Source: Prototheca cutis
Taxonomy: Eukaryota > Chlorophyta > Trebouxiophyceae > Chlorellales > Chlorellaceae
Assembly: GCA_002897115.2 (NCBI GenBank)
Contig: BCIH01000009.1
Coordinates: forward strand, 626,415-690,414
Reading direction: 5' to 3'
Length of the DNA: 64,000 bases
Position numbers and translations under genes: made by a program. A model generated the notes under the pieces. That model searched no databases, was not told the origin of the DNA, and saw nothing but the letters and a program-made list of their open reading frames with translations. Below, piece by piece: positions 35,538-47,478 of the stretch; within the stretch, counting starts at the first letter, position 1, and every line of letters starts with the position of its first letter.

Positions 35538-36361
35538 ATGCTGGGAGCTCTTCGTGCAGGACGGGCCGTGTCCCGGGCAGTGCGCTCTTTCACCTCCTCG
35601 GCCAAGGCCGCGTCTGGTGGCCACGTACGTTGACACATGGTATAGAGCTCGTTGCAGCAGGGTTGCGAGCTCGCGGGTTTCCAAGACTCCCCTCATCGCT
35701 CCCCACCTCCCACCCCCTGTGCAGCACGAGCCCGACTATGTCCATGCCCCGCACATGTATGACATCCTGTCGGTAAGCAGCGCGGACATTCTTTGTAGGG
35801 GTAGCGCGGTTTCGAACTGGCGACTTGGCGAGAATTGCTTGGGGGCGAGGGTCCTGGCAAGCAGCCAGTCTGGCGCTGGGATTGCTTGGAAGCCCTGCCT
35901 GACCCCTACCCTGATGCAATGTCTTTTGCAGATGAAGAACCGCAAGATGAAGTTCGGCCTGGGCGTCGGCGCCGTCGTCGTCCTGGGCACGGCCATCCCC
36001 GTGGTGCGCTGGCATGGATGGTAGAAAATTTGCGCGGTGCCAGCAGCTGTCGTGGCTGGTCGCGCAGTGCCGGTGCCTCGACTGCATCCTAGCATGTTTC
36101 TTGTTCATCACATGCATGTGCCGACCGTGCTCCACGTGCTGACCTATCCGCTGCAGGTTGCCCTGGAGTGGCAGGTGTGGCGAGGGTGCTGGAACGGGGG
36201 TTGCGATGCCGTAGTGGTCGGGGCAACGGGTGGCATGCCTGGGGATAGCCCGTTGGAGCGTTGCTCATATGTGGTGGGTGCAGGGCGTAGAATACCTGGT
36301 CGGAAACTCCTCCCCTCCTTGTAAACCCCCTTTTCTGCAGCACATGCGTTCCCAGGGCTGA
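35538..36361 (+). CDS. Small mitochondrial single-span membrane protein, COX7c-like
   Basis: 81 residues spread over five tiny exons: 35538-35624, 35725-35772, 35932-36003, 36157-36174 and 36341-36361. The first exon is a classic mitochondrial presequence (MLGALRAGRAVSRAVRSFTS). EPDYVHAPHMYDIL follows, then a basic stretch and one membrane span (KFGLGVGAVVVLGTAIPV) with a short C-terminus ALEWQHMRSQG. The pattern, basic KxKFGL entry to a glycine-rich span and a short polar end, resembles cytochrome c oxidase subunit VIIc/Cox8. Sequence identity is too short to be sure; another respiratory-complex accessory subunit is possible. The 18- and 21-base exons are supported by phase and consensus borders. 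Confidence 0.6.
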
Positions 36362-36526
36362 AGCCAGTCCCGAGGACTGCTCTGCCTGTAGCCTTGGTGT
36401 AACAATCGTAGAAGGAGCTCGGACAGGAAGGAAAGAGCGTGATCTGGGGGCCAGTGCTGGCTGGTGTGGGTGATACGAGGTGTGGCCATGCCGCTCCTGC
36501 AACCGTGCACTGGAGGGCGCTGGTGA

Positions 36527-37168
36527 TCATGCCGCCTGGACCTTTTGCATGAATGCCACAGCCACCTCCTCCGCAGCACTGTCATTGGCCGCATTTTCCA
36601 GGTCAGATTCTGCAGGAATATGCAGAGGGGAGGGGGATGGATGTCGGAATCCGTCGTTTGCCAATCACAATCCACATGTGAAGAGGGTGGTGTCGCACCG
36701 GCACCAGCAGAGCCGCTGCCTCCACCCTGCGGTTGCCCACACAGCAACCCCCACCCATTTCTTCCCTCACTGACCTAGCCTCGCGGCGGCCTTGTTGTCA
36801 GACCACTGTACCAGGGTGGGAATGCACTTGAGCTGGACGCTGGGGTCCAGGCGCAGCGGGTGGCTGGGGGACCGCCAGGCTTCCCTGTCCCCCACATCAA
36901 CTCTCAGGACGCTGGCGTTGAGCTTGGTCGCCGCTCTGTCCACTCCAGCGTCTGTGCGCTTGCAGTCCCCGCACCATAGCGCTGCAACCGGGTCGCCGAA
37001 AGAAAGAGTAGAGTTTTGTCAGCAAGCACATGTGCATTGAGGCATCGCACCCCATCAAGACCTTGCACCATGTGCCGCACCGTGAAAGTGGACAAAATGC
37101 GGAGGAGTCTTGCCCTGCAGGGACTTGAGCCCTGCATCCAGGGTCTTTACCGTGCACGTCAGCATCAT
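36527..37168 (-). CDS. TRP14/TXNDC17-type thioredoxin-like protein (DUF953)
   Basis: 125 residues from three exons: 37081-37168, 36775-36981 and 36527-36609. The active site ALWCGDCKRTDAGVDRA has the WCxDC motif of the TRP14 subgroup (WCPDC in mammals). LNASVLRVDVGDREAWR and CIPTLVQW (the cis-proline equivalent) follow in the expected places. TRP14 proteins reduce cystine and protein nitrosothiols in the cytosol, recharged by thioredoxin reductase. A second ATG stands immediately after the first (37165). All three exons are too short to show as long open frames. Head-to-head with the SETD9-like gene. Confidence 0.78.
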
Positions 37169-37426
37169 TGCTCTGTAAATCAATGCACAATGCTGCAGGA
37201 ATTTGCCCGACTGGATGCGGATCGGAATAGTGAAGAACCGATCGGCGATTCATCTCGACGTGATTCGGTCAGTCCTGGCGGATGGCCCGGAATCGAAGAT
37301 CGAGACTGGGGGTTTCCCAAGAAGCAATGTTTATGGCACATGGCGCACTGCATCATTTGGAACATTGCCTCTGCATAACGAAATGTATGATTGAAAGGGA
37401 TCCAGAAGCACTCCACGACGGCCAGC

Positions 37427-39280
37427 ATGGCTTGGCGAGCCCTGACCACGGTGGGTAAGCGCATGTGGTGGACATGAGCGTGCCACAGAGCACGATCGCG
37501 TTGAATGCAGTCATATAGGGGTGTCGCATTTCGACTCCTATTCCCCAAATGCCCACTTCCAGATTTTCGACAACTTGTCGATGGCAGCCATCTCCAGGCG
37601 GCTGGACAAGCGTCGCCTGCAGCATGAGCTCGACATGCACAGGCTCTACCTCTTGACCCGGTTCCACGAGCTAGGAGGCCTGCAAGGTGGGATGGGACTG
37701 AACTGGACTAATACTCCTGCTGCACTGATGCGTGTATGCGCTGTTCTCAATCCGTGCACACACACCGTCCCAATTCGTGGATTCCTCCGGCTACAGGGCG
37801 AGATGCCGAGGAATTTAGCGCCGAGCTCGCGGCTGAGGCCGACGCTGCTGGGTTTGAGGTGCGTCTCTTTGACAGGCAGGGTGGCATGCAGGCATGGAGC
37901 GTGTCTCGTGCAGAGGCCCTGTGTGTGGTGCAGGGAGGAAGGGCGCTCCCATGTAAAGTGATGCCAGATCTGAGCCCCCATCCTCCCTCGTCCCTTTCCC
38001 CGCAGGAGTCGAAAGCGGCAGTGGCCAGAGCGCTGCAGGCACAGGTAGACCGGGCGGCTGCCTGCCTGCTGCAGGATCTCCCAGGGTCGGCCAGCGCTGC
38101 AGCGTTGGGCCGGGCCCGGGCTCCCACGACGGTCCAGGCTCCCGTTGTCGTTGGGTCCCTTGGCCGGCGCCCGGTGGCGAGTGGTCCGAGCGGCGTGGAT
38201 GCACGGCAGGAGCCAGCGGGATCGGATGAGGCGGTGCAGCCGCTGGGTTTCCGGCTGGAGACGGCACCGTCTGGGATCCGGCATGCCGCCGCGGGTCTGG
38301 GTGTCTGGCTCCGAGGCAGGGCGTCCGTTGGCCAGGTGAAAGTTCTTACATGGGGCCTCTGATCGGGAAACCAGACAGACTGGCTGTCTTCGCCGACCCT
38401 ACAGCCGGCAAGCTGGCGATGCCCACTTCAGCAGAGCAAGCATTTTCCCTGAACTTCACCACAGGTCGTAGGCTTTTACCCCGGCGTTGTGTATCGTCCA
38501 CTGCACCACCGGTCCATCCCCGGCTACCCAATGGTGGCCACGGACAACGAGTTCCTTCTTTCGAGACTGGACGGTGCGGCGCTGGACGGCAAACCCTGGG
38601 GCCTGGGCCGGTTCGGGAGCGCGGCCTGGCCACCACACCCGCCACAGAACAGGGCAGAAGAACTTCTAGCGCAGCTGGAGGTGCGTGTGAGAGGAACAGA
38701 AGTGAGCAAGGGGGGAGTTTGGCCCAATGTGCACTCTAGAGCAGCCACGTTCAGCGCTTTGTTACGCTCTCCCTGCTCTGTGCTGCAGTACAATCTCCTC
38801 CACATTTGCTCGCAGGGAGCCAATCACATGGCACTCGGCCACATCATCAACCACCCGCCTGCCGGGATCAAACCCAATGTCCTGGTGGCAGCCTTTGACT
38901 GGACCCCCCAAGGTGCTTGTGTGGCGGGGGTGCCGAGCCGGGCTTGACTTTTGGCGTTCTTCCCAGGGCCCAGCACAAACACAATCTGCACACGGCATCC
39001 ACGCCTTTCACATCACGTTCGCTCAACGCTGCATCTTGTCCAATTCCGCTTCGGCACAGAATCCCGGCCGGAGCTGCGGGCGCTCATCCCCAATGTGGAG
39101 TTTGGGCCCGAACCCCGTCTGGACAGGAATGCTCCAGTGCCCGGGTTGGCGCTGGTTGCAGCTCGGGAACTCTCCAACGAAGAGCTCTTCCTCAATTACA
39201 GGCTCAATCCAAACCTGCCCAGCCTGCCAGAATGGTACTCGTCGGTGGATCCAGAAGAGGATGCCCGCCGGTGGAGCTAG
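37427..39280 (+). CDS. SETD9-like SET-domain protein
   Basis: 357 residues from seven exons: 37427-37450, 37563-37686, 37797-37858, 38006-38335, 38465-38680, 38816-38912 and 39060-39280. The SET core starts at VGFYPGVVYRP, matching the GxVVxxYPGTVY motif of human SETD9; it has the cofactor motif INHPPAGIKPNVLVA (NHxxxPN) and the closing ELSNEELFLNYRL (EExFxNY). The N-terminal helical part (LSMAAISRRLDKRRLQHELD) is less conserved. SET domains normally methylate lysines with S-adenosylmethionine, but SETD9 substrates are not established. Exon 1 is small and its start inferred; exon 6 could begin 27 bases earlier in frame. AATAAA lies at 39380. Confidence 0.75.
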
Positions 39281-39494
39281 GTCCCTGTCGTTGGGAAACC
39301 TGTTTTTGCTGACCTGGGAGTGATCTGCCCCGGCGTGACGCCCGGACCTCGATCCATTCATTGCAAAACTGTGCACTCCAATAAAACTGACAGTGCTGAT
39401 GACAAGGGTATGCCAAGAGGGATGATCACAAAACGCGAGCAGGTCATGCACCACAGCTGAGCCAGGGCTAGTGCTCTTTCTATTGCACCATGCA

Positions 39495-40005
39495 CTACGA
39501 TACAGGAAGCGTGGGAGTTTCCAAGGTTGGTTGGATGCCTGCTCGGTGCTGCAATGACCTTAGACTCGCCACATTCTGCTGCATGACCATGATCATTTCC
39601 CGAGTCACGCCCTCCCGCTCGCCAGCCAAAACCTCTGCTTCCATCCTTGTGGCCTGGATATCCCTGTAACGACAAGGTTGGGTGCACGAGGTGGCTCGTT
39701 GAATCGCATGCCAATGACCGAGTTTTTGTCACCCTTGATGGCCTCCGATGGCCCGGCTCACAGTCGGTGGGTGCTCGCACGCAATCACAGCATCGAATGC
39801 AGGATCAGAGGCGTTTCAGCACCCATGCTTACGCCCACCTTTTCAATTTTGCAACGCGTAGCAGGAGGTTGAGGGGATTGACCTCGCTGTCCCCGCACCG
39901 CTCCGCAAACTCTCGCTCCAGCGCATGGCCTAGTTGCTCGAGCTCGGCCTGGGCCTGGATCAGGCTTGACACGAGCGTCTCGCCGGCAGATTTCAATTGC
40001 GCCAT
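39495..40005 (-). CDS. SKA2-like spindle and kinetochore-associated protein
   Basis: 111 residues from two exons, 39839-40005 and 39495-39663, joined in phase 2. The first exon reads AQAELEQLGHALEREFAERC followed by NPLNLLLRVAKLKR, which fits SKA2's Y-I-Q-x-R-L-E-x-E pattern and NPVTLLKELSVIK. The second exon is helical: TRMEAEVLAGEREGVTREM and MVMQQNVASLRSLQHRAG. SKA2 is a coiled-coil partner of SKA1 and SKA3 in the complex that holds kinetochores to microtubule ends. Length agrees with human SKA2 (121). It is divergent from, and next to, a gamma-tubulin complex gene. The call rests on the N-terminal pattern and should be checked by profile search. Confidence 0.6.
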
Positions 40006-40342
40006 GATTCAAAAGATGGAACCTTCTTTAAAATGATGTTTTAAGAGCTTGGGATGGAGCCTAACCAAAGGAAGCATGGGGCAGTCTTTCTTCGAGCTGG
40101 CGTCTCCGGAGTGTGCGAAACTTCAAAATCAAAGACATCCCCTCGAAGGAAGGACGACTCCGCACCATTTGCTCACGTGCACAGCGCGATCCAGATGTAT
40201 GCATCATTTCCTTTGCATTAATACGATGCAGGATCTCAGTCTTGCGTGGACATGGCTGTGGTTGGGCCAATGAGGTGACCAGGCGCACCGGCGGAGGACT
40301 GGCAAGGGGCGTGGGGCCGCACCTGGACTCGCTCCGAGCCCA
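40006..40342. other. Divergent intergenic region SKA2-like / GCP6-like
   Basis: 337 bases between two divergent mitotic genes; probably a shared promoter. No element called. Confidence 0.4.
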
Positions 40343-43300
40343 ATGGCGGCGAGTGAGTACGCCGATATCCTCGCATCACTCCGGGCGCACAGTCTTGGAA
40401 ACCTCGTGGCGAGGATCGGAGGCTACAAGGTGGGAATGGTGGGCCGTGCATGGGTGGGGACGCCTGTCATGGCTGAAAGGGCCTGGTGGCACAGAACGCG
40501 CGGATCGCGGGATCGCTCGTGTAATGAGACTGCACAGCCTCGCATCAATCAATCCTCGTTGTAGGTTGGGAGCTCGGAATGGCTGCAGGCCCGCGCAGCC
40601 TGCCTCCCCAAACTCAAACACAGCCGATTCCTGGACGTCAACCCTGCCGCTGTCCGAGAAGACCTGGCCAGGTGTGGACGATGGGCATGAATCGCTGTTG
40701 TGTGATGGAGGGATTGATTGGTTGGCGGTCCGTCCACTATGCTCATACCCCGACCACACTGTCGCCAATATACTTTGCCAGGGTGGAACTCCGGCTGGCG
40801 GAAGATGCCGACTTTGCGCGGCTGGCGGCCCTACGCGTGCTTGTGGAGCGGAGCGAAGCCGATTCTGACCAGGAGAATAACTCGGAGCTTTGGTGCAGCA
40901 CCTGTGCCTTTCTGCTGGCATTAACGGGAGCCGGCGGGACTGCCAAGGAGGAGTACGTCCCTGAGACGGGTGTGCTTCAAGCCCGAGTGGACAGAGCTGG
41001 GTCAAATGCACCACCGGAGCAGGCAGAGGACAGAGACGCCGGCGGTTCTCCTGCCTCCGACACTGAGGAGGTTGCACTTGGCACAAAGAATGGGTGGCTG
41101 CCCGAGTGTGCCGACAGCGACATCGAGAGCGGAGGTTCGTCACAGGGTGAAGAAGCTGGAGCGGAGGGACAAGGCGGGAACCTACCCGTCGGAGATCCCA
41201 CCGAGCTTTCCAGGCCACAGCAGCAGTCAGAGCCGCTGCTACCCGAGGCCTCGACAGGACTCGCCGCACGGCAGGCACTTGCAACCTCACGACGGGCAGG
41301 CCGACAGCAGACCTACCCTGTGCTGTGCCTGGCGCTGCGGCTCGCAATCTCGAGGGCGGAGGGAGGCTGGGGTCGTGAAGCGCCGCCCTTGGACCCCCGG
41401 CTCTGCTTCACAGAGGCCGAGCTTATCAGCCAGGTGAGGAAGGGTTTGAATCACCCTTGCAAACACGTGATCAAGCAGCAATGCTTCCCGGTTTCTCAAC
41501 CACCACCACCACCTTTTCATGCAACCATCCCACCAGGTGTCGGCGGCGCTCCAGGGCGACCGGTCGCCCGGCCGGGCATTTGGGCGCGACCGGCGGTCAG
41601 GTGCGCTGTACGCGCTGAGCGGCGTGCACACGCCAGACGTGCCTGCCGGCACAGTGCGGTCCCTGCTTGCACGCTGTGCACGCTGCGCGGACGCGCTGGC
41701 GCGGTGCAACCAGCGTGCACGGCAGCTGCTCGGAACCTGCCCAGGGTCAGGACCGCTGGGACCCGTGGGTGCGGCACTGGGTGCCGCTGTCGTGCGACAG
41801 CTGTCCCTGTTGAGGGGCGCGCTGGAGCCGACAGTTGCTGCCGCTGATATCGAGGGCAATCCATCGCTCCGCCCAGGGCGAACCAGCCTGTTGGCCCTGG
41901 TTGGGTCGCAGGCCTTTGGCCACACACATGCGGTCGCGCTGTGCATGCTGCGGGTGCTCCCCAGTCGTGTCGCGGACGCTGAAGCAGTTGAGGACCCCCG
42001 TGCACTGGCCTCCCGAGTGGCCGGCATGCTGAGCACACTGGGCGACGCCCTGCAGCGCGCGCTGTTTGCCGGGGACAAACCTGCCGTGGCCTGCCTGCGT
42101 GTGCTGCTCTGTGCGGCGGCCCGGCCCTACCTGCGGGCCCTCCATGGCTGGGTTGCGAAGGGGGTGTTGCCGCCATACTCGTTCGGGTTTTGCATCGAGC
42201 GCACGGCAGCTGCAGCAAGGGGCAAAGGGGCTGCTGTGCCCCAGGACGCACGGGAGGAGCCTGCAAGTCAAACAGAGCTGGATCGTTCTCATGCCAGCGA
42301 TTCCCTTGAGCCTTCGTTCCGTTTCTCACGTCCCGGTGCATCGCAGCCGGCATCCGTGCCATCCTTTCTTCTGCCGGCCGCACGAGAGGTGCTGGCCGCG
42401 GGCCGTGCCAACGTGCTCCAGCTCATGCAGTGCAGCGGACCGGACGCCGGAGCGGCGCGCTCGCTCGAGGGCGGGAATGGAGCGGGCTCTGTGCAGTGGC
42501 GCGGAACTGATGCGGCGACGACGAGATGGACCGGCGCCAGTGCCGCGCCTTTCCGACCGGTCCTGGGGCAGTCATCTGCAGCAGCTCTTCCGGAGCTTCA
42601 ACGAGGCACCTGTCCTGCGGATCCCATTCATACGCCAGCCAAGGATCACCTCAGAACACCGCATGTGACGGCGGTGGCCCTGGAAGAACCCGGGCTGCGC
42701 TTGACACGGGGATCCCCCGCCAAGCAACACCTGAGTCGGCTGGCAGCGCTGGGAACCCTGGGGACCTCGGTCGCCCTCATGGCCGGGCCTGCAGGCAAGG
42801 AGGCACTATTGGGGGAGGCGGCGAAGAGAGCACCAATGGCCGGGGAATCGCTGCGTGTGGGGGGGACGTCAAGCCGCGTCAGCTTTGGTTCCTGCCCTGA
42901 TGCTCCTGGCCCGTCGACCCCACGAGACATTCACGTCGACTGCACCTGTTCCTCCAAAGCTGGGGTGAATGGCAGGAGTGCAGGCAACCTGGCGATGCCA
43001 CGGCTGGCACCGCCCTCACCCCCACGGCCAGATTTGTTCCATGGCAGCACATCAGCACCAGACTCCGAACTGGCGTGGCATGCTGCCCTCATGCATGGCC
43101 TGGCTTGGGGTTCTGCAGAGGCAACGGACGGCTCCTGCTCGTCCTTGACCGAGCCGCTGGCCGTTGACATCGACCGCAGCATGTTTCATGGCGGCGACAA
43201 ATCATCTTCGTCGTCTTCTGAGGACGTCCCACAAGCCATTGCTGCGCCATCACAACCGCCAGCCTCCGCACCAGCAGCGATGCTCGGCCAAAGTCCTATA

Positions 43301-45298
43301 AAATCGTTGCCAGACGCTGGGGCACAGTGGCTGGCTCGTGGCCTGCCGCCGCCGTGCCTGCCCATGGTCTTGGGCGCCGACGACAGCGCCGTCCCCGACC
43401 TGGCGCCTTTGACCCTGGACCTCACACTCGGTGAGACGGAGGCGGGCACCAGGAGGGGTCAGAGCGTTGTAGGGGTGTCAACCCTGGGTTTCTCGACACA
43501 CACCGGGCATACGACAGCGGGCAACCAGGGCGACAACTCGGCAGTACCTCGTGCCGATATCGGCCAGCGCATGGCCGCGTATTCCCGGACGTGCGCTGCG
43601 GCCGCTGCGCAGTGGGATGGGCGCCCGGAGGTTCCATCACGCCTCAGCACGTGGATCGGCGGGGGTGACGGTGAGCCGAGGGCTCCGCTGCAAGAAGAGA
43701 CAGTCGCAAAGAGCTGTCCCCGCGGCCCGTCCTTGAGTGGTACCAGCCGATACATCGTGGCAGCGCCTTCCCTGGTCGGTGCCGTTGAGCAGCGGTGGAC
43801 CGTCGTTGATGAAGATAACATGCGGTGGGGCACGGGGCTCACGGGTTCATGGTCAGATACCCCGCCTGGCTTTGAGCCTGGCGATGGCGCGTGGAGCGAG
43901 TGGTACGCCCACGTGCATGACGCCCTCGACGCGGGTACTTCAGGGTCCCTCGGTGGTGATGCTCGCGATGGGCATCAAACCGACAGGTCCCCAGCCGCCG
44001 CCATCGTCGCAACATTCCGTCAGCAGCATCACCCAATAACCACTACCCAGCAGCCAGATGCACTACTGGTCAACGAGGTGTTTGAGCGGATATTGTTGGG
44101 GGGCATTCGGCTGGAGGCGCAGCGGGGTGCCGCCGAGCTCGCCCGGGCGATGCTCGACGGCGGTTTGCTGGTACAGCTCCGGGCCGTGCAGAGCCTAGCG
44201 CTGCCCGGGGCACTGGGCTCCTTTGCCGACTGCATCTACCTCCGGCTCAGCGGGCCCGTGGGGCCAGTGGGACTGCCGGCCTGGGAGGCCGCTGGTCTGC
44301 TCAAGGATGAGCTGGACAACAGCCCCTGGCTCCGTGACGCACTCGACATTACGGGTGAGGCGATGGTCGTTCTGCTTGGGATTGTTGCTACTGAGGAGTT
44401 TCCGCGCTGGCCACCGAGAGATGGAAACCGGTCCTTGTATGGATGATCAGCAGGGAATGGCGCGGGGCTTTGATCTGTGGCACGTGCACCTGTCGTCCTA
44501 CCTCGCGCCGCATTGCTTTTGGTCGGGGTTTGATGGGTACGCTCTGTTCACCGTGCACCATTGCAAGCATGCTGCAGTGCATGTGGAGGGAGATGACGAT
44601 GGTCAGGCTGATCGGCAGTCGGCGGCAGCAGTCAATGTGCGGCCTGCCGCTGCCCAGCATGATGCTGATGCAGCAGCTGGAGCTCCTCCAGGGAGTGGGC
44701 GATGGCCATTGCCCGGGCCAATGCCGACTGTCGACTGGCTCGGACGACTACGGTTCCAGATACGGCCGCGACGACCGCTGTTGCTGCTTGCTGGAAGCAC
44801 GTTCCTCGCCCAGGTGGAGCGGGGGCTGACCTGGTCCCTCCAGCTCGGCTGGGCATTGCGTGCGCTGCAGGGCCATGCTGCCCACCGCGGTCAAACGAAA
44901 CCGAGCCCCTTTGATCCGTTTCGGCACGAGCTGCTGCACTTTGTGCAGGCTCTGGCAGGGCACACGGCCATGCGGCGCTCGGCCACCGACGCCTGGCTCC
45001 GGGCGGCCCTGTCGACGGCCGGGTCGCTGGAGGGCATGACTGCCGCTCGGGCGGCGGCTGAATCCGCGACTGAGACAGTGTGCCTCCCCGCGGCCGCCGG
45101 TGCGGCGCGAGAAGGCACGCTGCGCACGCTGAGCGCAGCACTTCAATACGCCGCGCTGCTGCATGCGAGGCGGGGAGCGGTTGACGCCGCGGCGAGGAGA
45201 GTTTGCCGTAGGCCAGAGACAGATACAGACGATGACGACCAAGATGGAGCCGTGGCCAGGGAGCGTCAAGGAGAGAGCGGCCGTGGTGACGAAGCCAT

Positions 45299-45333
<35 letters not shown>

Positions 45334-45575
45334 ACTATGTACCTATGAATGATGGCCCATCGTCCCTGTCCAGCGATGCGCGGGTCACGGTTCTCAACGC
45401 AGCGATCCGCGCGCTGCAGAGCACGACACGACTGCGTCTGGAGGCGCTGGCTGCAAACATACGAGAGAGGGCTGCCCGGCCGGGCCCCAGCGGCGAGGCC
45501 ATGGCCGTCCTGCACGGCCTCCTGGACTTTAACGGCTACTACGCCCGACGAGCGGGCGAGCTAGGCGGAGTGTAA
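40343..45575 (+). CDS. Gamma-tubulin complex component, GCP6-like
   Basis: 1535 residues from five exons: 40343-40429, 40565-40671, 40782-41433, 41537-44354 and 44632-45575. The GRIP1 part includes LLCAAARPYLRALHGWVAKG with YSFGFCIE, the conserved GCP segment. The GRIP2 part includes VFERILLGGIRLEAQRGAAE, VQLRAVQSLALPGALGSFAD, DWLGRLRFQIRP and FDPFRHELLHFVQALAGH. Between them lie about 610 residues (roughly 500-1116) of low-complexity sequence. A long insert at this place is typical of GCP6 rather than GCP2-5. GCPs nucleate microtubules by placing gamma-tubulin in a ring. The final intron was chosen by phase; other acceptors there fail. A GCC repeat at 45301-45330 encodes polyalanine. Confidence 0.82.
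45301..45333. repeat. GCC trinucleotide repeat (polyalanine) in GCP6-like gene
   Basis: About ten near-perfect GCC units encode an uninterrupted alanine run just before DYVPMNDG in the C-terminal GRIP2 region. Confidence 0.8.
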
Positions 45576-46281
45576 AGGGAGAACTTGCTGGCACGGGGCA
45601 GTGCATACAGCCGTTACTACTTCCGCACCCACTGCACACAAGCACTCCAAACACTTCTCACTGATGTCGCTCTTACAACAAAATGCATGGGAGGTGTACT
45701 GGCAAGCAGAATGGAGCAGGGCAGATTCAAATCGTGTTCGATCAAGGGTATGTGTGTGGTGGCACGTGCTCTATCGCCGCCACCCACGCTGCCGCACACG
45801 TGCAAGGGATCTGGCCGGGGAACCTCCATGCACATCTAGCTCGTTGTAGGACGGCCCGTGGGGGAGGCAGTATGAATGTACAGGGGTAGTACCCGAGCTG
45901 GTTGTTCGAGGCTGGCCAACTGGAGTTTGGGGAGGGGGATTGGGCCCGGAACCCGATGGCGCAGCAGCTCCAGGAGGGGGGCCAAAGGTAGCCCGGATGG
46001 CAGGCCCGCCCGTGCGCTGGTCTACTAAGGACACACACGCACAGCAGGACCCAGGCGAAATAAACCGCCTCAAAGGAAAATGCAACCAGGGATCCGAGCT
46101 TGCGGGAGGCGGTCGTGCGAGGCTCGTGGGTGCGGTGAGCGCGCAGGTGCCGGTGGAGGCTGGGCTTCAGGCCCAACCAGGCGGGTCTGTCCGTTTTATG
46201 CCGCCGGGGCCATGACCGGACAGACGGCGTTTTCGCACCCGGGCCCCGGCCCTGCGACGTCCTCCCTCTCCCACCAACAGC
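45576..46281. other. Convergent intergenic region
   Basis: 706 bases between the stops of the GCP6-like gene and stearoyl-ACP desaturase. Nothing recognised. Confidence 0.3.
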
Positions 46282-47478
46282 TCAGATCATGACTTCGCGG
46301 CCTGCGATCCAGGAGAAGGACACGGGGCTGCGCTTGGCCCGCGCCCGCTTGAGGGCGTTCTTCTCGGCGAGCCTGCGGAAGCGTGTCGGGAGCTTGAGGA
46401 GATACTCCTGATCAGCGGCGGCGGCGCCCGAGGTGACGTTGATGTCTGCCACCTTCCAGCGCTTGTTCAAGTGGTCCAGGATACGGCAGTAGTCCTCCGC
46501 GTCGTAGACGTCGATGTTTTCCGCCACTGCCGCAAAGTCCGCAAACAGGTTGCGCCCCGAGTTTGCAGACGTGTGCCGGCCATCGTCGTCCATCAGGTGC
46601 GCGGGCATGGTGATTTGCTTGCGCATCATGTCTGCATACGCCGACATGGCGCCGTCCGGGTCGAGGCGGAAGAATTCCGCCACGATGCGGGTGTAGGCAA
46701 TCTCGTGCCTCCCCTCGTCCGACGCGATCAGCCCGCAAATCTTGCTCAGCACGGGGTCGCCGTAGTCCTGCGCCAGGCGAGCCGTGTTGCCGTGCGAGTA
46801 CTTGGTGGCGCGCTCCTGGAACGAGGTGTATACAAAACCCAGGTACGGGTTGTTCTCGGTCTTGGGGTTCATGCCCGAGCCGATCAGCTTGGCAATCGTA
46901 ACCTCGATGGCCTTCATGTCCACGCGCCCCGTCAGCCAGCAGTACTTGTTCAGCAGGTCGCCGTGCCGGTTCTCCTCGGCCACCCACTCCCGAGTCCAGC
47001 GCGCCCACGGGTGATCCGCTGCCCCCGTCTCGTCCCGCACGCCGTCCAGCGTATTCAGCATGGCCATGTACGTCGGCAGCGCCTCCTCCGTGATCATGTC
47101 GCCCACCAGCACGACAAAGTAGTCGTCGGGGACATTCTTTGAACGATCGCGCAGCTCCGCCACGGCGTCCAGGAAATCGGGGGACTGCGGGTCGGGGAGC
47201 AGGTCCTGGGGGTGCCACAGCTTGTCCACGGGCTGCAGGACGGGAAGGATGCGCTCCTCCGCAAACTGGGCCATCCCGTTGATCAGCTCCAGGCGCTCGG
47301 GCGTCAGCGTGTGCAAGCGGTCCAGCTTGCTGTACACCGTGGGTGAGGCCGCGGGGTGGGACGACACCGCGGCCTCGCTGGCAACGGCGCACAGGGGGCG
47401 GGGGCCGCGAGGGCAGCCCAGCCGGGGCCGGCCTTGCAGGCGGGCCGAAGCCGGCGCGAACGAGCACACCGGGGCCAT
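46282..47478 (-). CDS. Stearoyl-ACP delta-9 desaturase, plastid
   Basis: 398 residues in one exon. The soluble diiron enzyme turns stearoyl-ACP into oleoyl-ACP in the plastid stroma. The iron ligands are in [12 protein letters not shown] and DEGRHEIAY. Other family marks are [40 protein letters not shown] and [20 protein letters not shown]. The first 45 residues ([20 protein letters not shown] onward) are a transit peptide. The ATG at 47478 is the first in frame after an in-frame stop at about 47543; that stop is part of a possible splice acceptor, so a 5' exon is not excluded. Confidence 0.96.
   Translation of the reverse strand: MAPVCSFAPASARLQGRPRLGCPRGPRPLCAVASEAAVSSHPAASPTVYSKLDRLHTLTPERLELINGMAQFAEERILPVLQPVDKLWHPQDLLPDPQSPDFLDAVAELRDRSKNVPDDYFVVLVGDMITEEALPTYMAMLNTLDGVRDETGAADHPWARWTREWVAEENRHGDLLNKYCWLTGRVDMKAIEVTIAKLIGSGMNPKTENNPYLGFVYTSFQERATKYSHGNTARLAQDYGDPVLSKICGLIASDEGRHEIAYTRIVAEFFRLDPDGAMSAYADMMRKQITMPAHLMDDDGRHTSANSGRNLFADFAAVAENIDVYDAEDYCRILDHLNKRWKVADINVTSGAAAADQEYLLKLPTRFRRLAEKNALKRARAKRSPVSFSWIAGREVMI

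Noticed and set aside
35773..35931. Possible tRNA on the minus strand (TTCGAA within the COX7c-like intron)
   Set aside because: The flanking bases do not pair into a T-arm or acceptor stem and no anticodon arm could be placed.
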